From an uncultured Slackia sp. (GTDB lineage Bacteria; Actinomycetota; Coriobacteriia; Coriobacteriales; Eggerthellaceae), in NCBI GenBank assembly GCA_900555495.1, contig USLD01000037.1, positions 1-9,682 on the forward strand: a stretch of 9,682 nt of DNA, given 5' to 3'. Below, piece by piece: positions 6,729 to 9,682 of the stretch; the first letter of the stretch is position 1, and the number at the start of each line of letters is the position of its first letter. The notes under the pieces were generated by a model. The model did no database searches. It was not told the origin of the DNA and saw nothing but the letters and a program-made list of their open reading frames with translations. A program made the position numbers and the translations under genes.

Positions 6729-7490
6729 CTACAGCCCCGGGCCCGAGTACGTGCCGGTGGCTTCGTCGTATTTCAAAACGGGAACGCGTCCGCTTATGAC
6801 CGTTTGGCCGTCAATGTAATAGTGAGACGCTCCGTCGAACCAGATGTCGCGATAGCCGGGAATCTCGGAGACGAATTCCGTGCTGATGTGGCCGGCGATG
6901 ACGTCGAGCTCGAAGTGCTTGCCCGTGTAATACGGCGACATGGACGTGAAGTATTCCTTGGGTGTTCCGATGCGCCACAAATCGCCCGCTTCTTCGTCGA
7001 TTCCCGCATGGCAGAACACCTGCTTGTATTCCGTTTCGTAGTAATAGGGAAGGTTGCGGATCCAACGGATGACGTCGGCGTGGTGCGTTTTCATGAAATC
7101 GGTCGTCAGAAGGTATGCGTCTTCGAATTTTCTACGTGCGAGCAGGCGCTTCACTTCTGCGAAAGCATTTTCATCCAGAAAACTTTGCGCGGTTTTCAGA
7201 TTGACGTCTGCAAGGATCCAGCCTTGCGTGAACCCCAGGTCGACGGATGCCATGTCCAGGTATTCCAGCAGCATTTCCTCATGGTTGCCACGCAGGGCGA
7301 TCACTTGGCCGGGGAATTCTTCCTGAAGGCCCATGATTCTGCGGTAGACGTCGAGGCTTGCGGGGCCGCGATCGCAGTAGTCGCCGAGTAGGATCAGCCG
7401 CGATGTCCTGTCGTTCAAATCGACGTGCGCCAGGGCCTCCTCGAAGGGTTCGATGAATCCGTGGATGTCGCTCATAGCGTAGATGGCCAT
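6729..7490 (-). CDS. Calcineurin-like metallophosphoesterase (Ser/Thr phosphatase type)
   Basis: This 253-residue protein has the full metallophosphatase motif series: S-D-I-H-G (Asp8, His10), G-D-Y-C-D-R-G (36-42), R-G-N-H-E (67-71), C-H-A-G (160-163) and A-G-H (199-201). These residues bind two metal ions and the phosphate. The G-D-x-x-D-R-G plus G-N-H-E spelling is that of the PPP-type and Ap4A hydrolase-like branch, so the substrate may be a phosphoprotein, a dinucleoside polyphosphate or another phosphate ester. The start is ATG at 7490, with AGGAGG (complement of 7494-7499) just upstream. An upstream TTG at 7553 lies inside the promoter -35 and is rejected. It is the first gene of the minus-strand run and has a recognisable promoter. 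The 106-nt gap to the next gene holds a 7-bp hairpin (6699-6705 with 6724-6730) overlapping the stop codon, without a T-tract. Confidence 0.9.
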   Translation of the reverse strand: MAIYAMSDIHGFIEPFEEALAHVDLNDRTSRLILLGDYCDRGPASLDVYRRIMGLQEEFPGQVIALRGNHEEMLLEYLDMASVDLGFTQGWILADVNLKTAQSFLDENAFAEVKRLLARRKFEDAYLLTTDFMKTHHADVIRWIRNLPYYYETEYKQVFCHAGIDEEAGDLWRIGTPKEYFTSMSPYYTGKHFELDVIAGHISTEFVSEIPGYRDIWFDGASHYYIDGQTVISGRVPVLKYDEATGTYSGPGL

Positions 7491-7524
7491 AGTCCTCCTA
7501 TCGCTTGATTGATGGGTACTTATT

Positions 7525-7553
7525 TTAGTACATCGTATCGGTCTATTCGTCAA
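7525..7553 (-). promoter_or_regulatory. Sigma-70-type promoter for the metallophosphoesterase operon
   Basis: On the minus strand TTGACG (complement of 7548-7553) is followed after exactly 17 nt by TACTAA (complement of 7525-7530). Transcription would start near 7518, giving a leader of about 28 nt before ATG 7490 that includes the AGGAGG site. It is the best promoter match in the window and probably drives the five-gene run. Confidence 0.65.
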
Positions 7554-7736
7554 TGGGTATCGGGCGGCTTATCCGATTCGCGTCGCGGCCATGCGCGGCG
7601 CAGGGAAGGGCGCATGCATGGGCGGATGATTTCCGTACGGCGCCGCGGCGTGGGTTTCGATCCCTGCGATGCGCGCCGGAATTCGTGGCAGAAAGGGGTT
7701 CTGACAAGGCTTTCCTGCTCAGCGCAGGTTCTACGC

Positions 7737-7768
7737 CTTAAAATGATATTGATATAGTATCATTTAAG
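7737..7768 (+). promoter_or_regulatory. AT-rich operator-like palindrome over an extended -10 (psiE promoter)
   Basis: AATGATA (7742-7748) and TATCATT (7758-7764) form a perfect 7-bp dyad with a 9-nt centre. The symmetry reaches CTTA/TAAG outside it with a one-base shift. The centre holds TGATATAGT (7750-7758), a good extended -10 (TGnTATAAT-like) pointing towards psiE; no good -35 is visible at 7729-7735. The AATGAT/ATTGAT/ATCATT hexamers resemble Fur-type boxes, so a metal-responsive repressor that blocks polymerase is plausible. The island stands out against GC-rich flanks. Transcription would start near 7765 and give a leader of about 140 nt. Confidence 0.5.
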
Positions 7769-7848
7769 AATACCGCAGAGGCCATCGAGGGGAATCGCAT
7801 CGCTTGCAGCATTTCGGATGCGTGACGGCGCTCCGCGGACATTTGCGC

Positions 7849-7879
7849 GGCCGACCCACGTTCGATCGTTCGGTCGGCC
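7849..7879 (+). promoter_or_regulatory. GC-rich hairpin in the psiE leader
   Basis: GGCCGACC (7849-7856) pairs perfectly with GGTCGGCC (7872-7879) around a 15-nt loop containing CGATCG. It ends 26 nt before the psiE ATG. No T-tract follows, so it is not an obvious terminator. It may shape mRNA stability or translation, or bind a protein. Confidence 0.4.
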
Positions 7880-7905
7880 CGCACGGATTATTGAAGGATG
7901 GAGAG

Positions 7906-8343
7906 ATGGAAGATAATACGACCAGGGGCGAGGTTTCGTTCAAGGGGCTTGTCGATCCCGCTTTGCTTTCGAGGCTCATGCAGCTGTTTTTGTCGGGCGT
8001 GCTGTTCATTCTGGGCGGCATCCTTTCGGTGTTGCTCTTGATGAGCACTTGGAACCTCATTTCGCTCGTGTTCGTCGCCCACGAGTTGAGCGGGGCGGAA
8101 ATCCTCGGCTCGATCGTGACCTGGTTCCTCTACTTCGAGTTCCTCGCCCTGATAGCCAAGTACTATCAGTCGGGCCTTCATTTCCCGTTGCGTTATTTCA
8201 TCTACATTGGAATCACCGCCATCATAAGGTTGATCATCCTGTACCACGACGACCCCATGCACACGCTCATCTTCTCCATCTCGATCCTCGTGCTGGTCGT
8301 GGCGCTCTATCTCGCGAACACGAAGCTGCTCAAACGCGAGTAG
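7906..8343 (+). CDS. psiE: PsiE family membrane protein (phosphate-starvation-inducible)
   Basis: This 145-residue protein has four hydrophobic segments, at about 27-50, 63-84, 97-113 and 119-137. The stretch Y-F-E-F-L-A-L-I-A-K-Y at 76-86 and R-Y-F-I-Y-I-G-I-T-A-I-I-R-L-I at 96-110 are hallmark PsiE sequence (PF06146). In Escherichia coli psiE is induced by phosphate starvation and its molecular function is not known. Length is close to the usual 130-150. ATG 7906 was chosen over an upstream TTG at 7804 because GAAGG (7893-7897) precedes it at a sensible distance and the extra N-terminal residues do not look like PsiE. It is preceded by an AT-rich operator-like dyad and a leader hairpin. Its stop codon coincides with the point where the antisense peptidase gene loses homology, which suggests a rearrangement boundary. 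The protein itself looks complete. Confidence 0.88.
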   Translation: MEDNTTRGEVSFKGLVDPALLSRLMQLFLSGVLFILGGILSVLLLMSTWNLISLVFVAHELSGAEILGSIVTWFLYFEFLALIAKYYQSGLHFPLRYFIYIGITAIIRLIILYHDDPMHTLIFSISILVLVVALYLANTKLLKRE

Positions 8344-9228
8344 CTTTTCTGCGAGCGCCGTCGATCGATTCGGGGGGGTGAATGCGCCGGCGACGACCGC
8401 GCCGTCGTTCGTCAGCTGAAGATTCCAGGGGCCTGGCAGCACCATGCATGACTCGACGGTGGCGGTGCGGTTGCTTCGGTCGGTGCGCACGTCTTCGTCG
8501 AGCGACCAGGTTTCTTCCGGCGAATAGTAGGAATTCAAGCCCGTCAGAGGGTCGGTCCAGGAGACCACGTCGCCTTCGTCGTTTCGGTAGGGCGCGGTGG
8601 TTTCCAGAGGCAGTCCGCCCGAGGCCAGAATCGAGCTCACGGCATCGATAGAGTAGCCGCCGGTGTTAAGTGGGTATGCGTCGTCGATTGCCGGAGTGCC
8701 TTCGCCTGCCTGGGATGCGGCGCCGAACAGCGGAAGCGTTTTCTCGGGCATGGTCGTGTGGGAGAAATAGGCCAAGAAGCGTTCGGAGAGATCGGGGACT
8801 TCTTGGCTTTCAGCTTGGACCTCGTTCGCATCGATGCCGCCTGTCTGCATGAGCAGGTTGCTTTCCATGATGGAAACGATGCCGAACGCCCAGCACGAAC
8901 CCCACGGATTCTGCGACTTCACAGGTGTGACGTAGCTTTTACCGTTCACGTTGCGCAGGTCGTATTTCTCAGGCAACGGCGTGTTCGAGAGCAGGATCGA
9001 ATCGTCGGAAAGCGCCGTGTATGCGGGGTTCGTTACCAAGCTGCCCGGAGGCGTGACGGTGCTGAGCTCGAGCCCTTCCGGGAGGTAGAGCGAATCGTGC
9101 AGGCGGGCGGTTGCGTCGGACGCGAATGCTGCGGCGGGCGCCAGGGATGCCGCCATCAGGCAGGCGAAGGCAAGCGCGCAGATGCGTGCGAGGATCGGGC
9201 GTTGAGTGCGGGGTTCGGCGGTTCCCGT
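8344..9228 (-). pseudogene. Secreted papain-like (C1 family) cysteine peptidase, truncated and start-less
   Basis: The frame encodes an export signal (basic T-Q-R-P-I-L-A-R, then a hydrophobic stretch A-L-A-F-A-C-L-M-A-A-S-L-A-P ending A-F-A). After it come L-P-E-K-Y-D-L-R and V-T-P-V-K-S-Q-N-P-W-G-S-C-W-A-F. By C1 peptidase knowledge the Gln and Cys here (residues 106 and 112 counted from the ACG at 9228) are the oxyanion Gln and the nucleophile. D-L-S-E-R-F-L-A-Y-F and T-G-G-Y-S-I-D-A-V also fit bacterial C1 peptidases, which often carry a lectin-like domain. Two lesions are seen. The codon at the expected start is ACG, 6 nt after a good AAAGGAG, and the first ATG (9156) lies inside the signal peptide without a ribosome binding site. 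The C-terminal half with catalytic His and Asn is missing: homology stops at about 8344, and the frame runs on antisense through psiE to a stop at 7888. A non-functional remnant is most likely. Confidence 0.75.
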
Positions 9229-9241
9229 CGCGGTCTCCTTT
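9226..9241 (-). promoter_or_regulatory. Strong ribosome binding site followed by ACG instead of ATG
   Basis: AAAGGAG (complement of 9235-9241) is followed after 6 nt by ACG (complement of 9226-9228), in frame with the peptidase signal peptide. No ATG, GTG or TTG occurs in frame between this site and ATG 9156. One transition (T to C) would turn an ordinary start into this one. Confidence 0.65.
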
Positions 9242-9470
9242 GTAAGCGGCTTAGATGCACACAGGATACTCTACGGCGGGAACGTTTTTCGCGGCGTTTC
9301 GTGTTGATTGAGCCGCGTTCGTGCGCGATTTTCCCTCGATGCCCGTCCACTTGGCGGCAGGGTTTGACCCTCACGCACGGTGCATTCATACCAGAGGTGC
9401 TGCAGTGCGTCGACGGGCGGCGTGCGAGCGCCACCTATGCGTATGGGCGCGAATTTGAGTAAGGAGCGAA

Positions 9471-9682
9471 TTGATCGAAAGCGTGGTTTACGAAATGAAG
9501 AAGGTCGCATTCATCTGCGTTCACAACTCCTGCTGAAGCCAGATCGCCGAGGCGCTCGGGCGGCGCTTCGGCGACAGGTGCAAGGAGGGTACCGGCATCA
9601 CCGTGCTGCGGCATGAATTCGGGCCCTCGAAGTTCACGGTAAAGCTTTGGAGGGAGAGAATCGACCAGGGGGGGGGGCGAGG
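9471..9682 (+). pseudogene. Arsenate reductase / low-molecular-weight phosphatase-like gene with in-frame TGA, partial
   Basis: Reading from TTG 9471 (AAGGAG at 9461-9466) or ATG 9495 gives K-K-V-A-F-I-C-V-H-N-S-C, then TGA (9534-9536), then S-Q-I-A-E-A-L-G-R-R-F-G. This is the start of an ArsC/low-molecular-weight phosphatase-like protein whose P-loop C-x5-R-S runs C-V-H-N-S-C-[R]-S-Q. The Arg codon, probably CGA, is TGA here, a single C-to-T change in a CpG. The active-site Arg is lost and the product would end after 13 (or 21) residues. Such enzymes reduce arsenate with thioredoxin or act as phosphatases. After about 9572 the frame stays open to the edge but no longer looks like the family (the expected S-A-G-T segment is absent). 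The gene is either a decayed remnant or affected by errors at a contig end. UGA readthrough has no support here. Confidence 0.6.
9668..9677 (+). repeat. Run of ten G at the window end
   Basis: Ten consecutive G lie 5 nt from the end of the window. Such runs at contig ends are often two-colour sequencing artefacts, so the last ~100 bases should be trusted less. Confidence 0.8.

Larger units (their letters stand above)
7554..7905. other. Intergenic control region between divergent genes
   Basis: This 352-nt gap separates the minus-strand operon promoter from psiE. The part 7554-7700 shows no gene or clear signal. At 7706-7739 an imperfect hairpin occurs (AAGGC/GCCTT outer, CCTGC/GCAGG inner around TCAGC). 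It directly abuts the AT-rich dyad at 7737-7768 and is followed by a GC-rich hairpin at 7849-7879. Short ORFs across it have no ribosome binding site and no recognisable content. Confidence 0.6.

Noticed and set aside
7491..7553. Longer metallophosphoesterase start at 7553
   Set aside because: The TTG lies in the -35 of the predicted promoter; ATG 7490 has AGGAGG and begins just before the S-D-I-H motif as expected.
7554..7757. Short plus-strand ORFs upstream of psiE
   Set aside because: No ribosome binding site, Arg-rich non-protein-like composition, and overlap with the promoter and operator signals.
8758..9462. Plus-strand frame ending just before the arsC-like ribosome binding site
   Set aside because: Most of it is antisense to the peptidase. 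The last ~30 codons (ending T-Y-A-Y-G-R-E-F-E) could be the tail of a lost upstream gene, but I cannot tie them to any family.
9534..9536. In-frame TGA as a selenocysteine codon
   Set aside because: The position is the P-loop Arg, not a redox Cys, and no SECIS-like hairpin was recognised downstream; a CGA-to-TGA nonsense change is simpler.

Overview
The window is high-GC bacterial DNA with strong Gram-positive-type ribosome binding sites (AAGGAGG-like). It carries a bile-salt-hydrolase-type enzyme, a PsiE protein, a cyclase-family metal hydrolase and the remnant of an arsenate reductase. Together these suggest a gut actinobacterium, most likely of the Coriobacteriia/Eggerthellaceae type. This is inferred from codon style and gene content; no 16S or other marker is present.

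Layout. (i) 1-2197, plus strand: the 3' part of a WYL-domain transcription regulator whose frame is open to the left edge, then a 58-residue hydrophobic protein 10 nt upstream of a lone HipA-like kinase. No HipB-type antitoxin is seen. (ii) 2364-3044, plus strand: a cyclase/kynurenine-formamidase-type hydrolase. Its last 23 nt overlap the end of the convergent gene. (iii) 3022-7490, a five-gene minus-strand run, read from right to left: metallophosphoesterase, bile salt hydrolase, EamA-type transporter (TTG start), RNA 2',3'-cyclic phosphodiesterase (thpR) and a zinc-type alcohol dehydrogenase. Gaps are 48-106 nt. A good sigma-70-like promoter (TTGACG-17-TACTAA) stands before the phosphoesterase. 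(iv) 7554-7905: a long regulatory gap. An AT-rich dyad covers an extended -10 motif and a GC-rich hairpin lies in the presumed leader of psiE (7906-8343, plus). (v) 8344-9682: decaying DNA. A secreted papain-like peptidase (minus) has ACG where its ATG should be, and it is cut off exactly at the psiE stop codon before its catalytic His and Asn. An arsenate-reductase-like gene has TGA in place of the P-loop Arg codon.

The minus-strand run mixes bile-acid deconjugation, small-molecule transport, oxidoreduction and RNA/phosphate hydrolysis, with no obvious single pathway. The most striking observations are the three independent inactivating lesions in the last 1.4 kb, the psiE/peptidase junction, the operator-like palindrome before psiE, and the orphan HipA-like kinase with its small membrane partner. 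The last bases (a 10-G run and clustered hexamer palindromes) look like a contig end, so sequence error must be weighed for the terminal lesions. I found no convincing tRNA, rRNA, CRISPR array or insertion sequence. The stretch 9242-9470 holds no gene that I can support.
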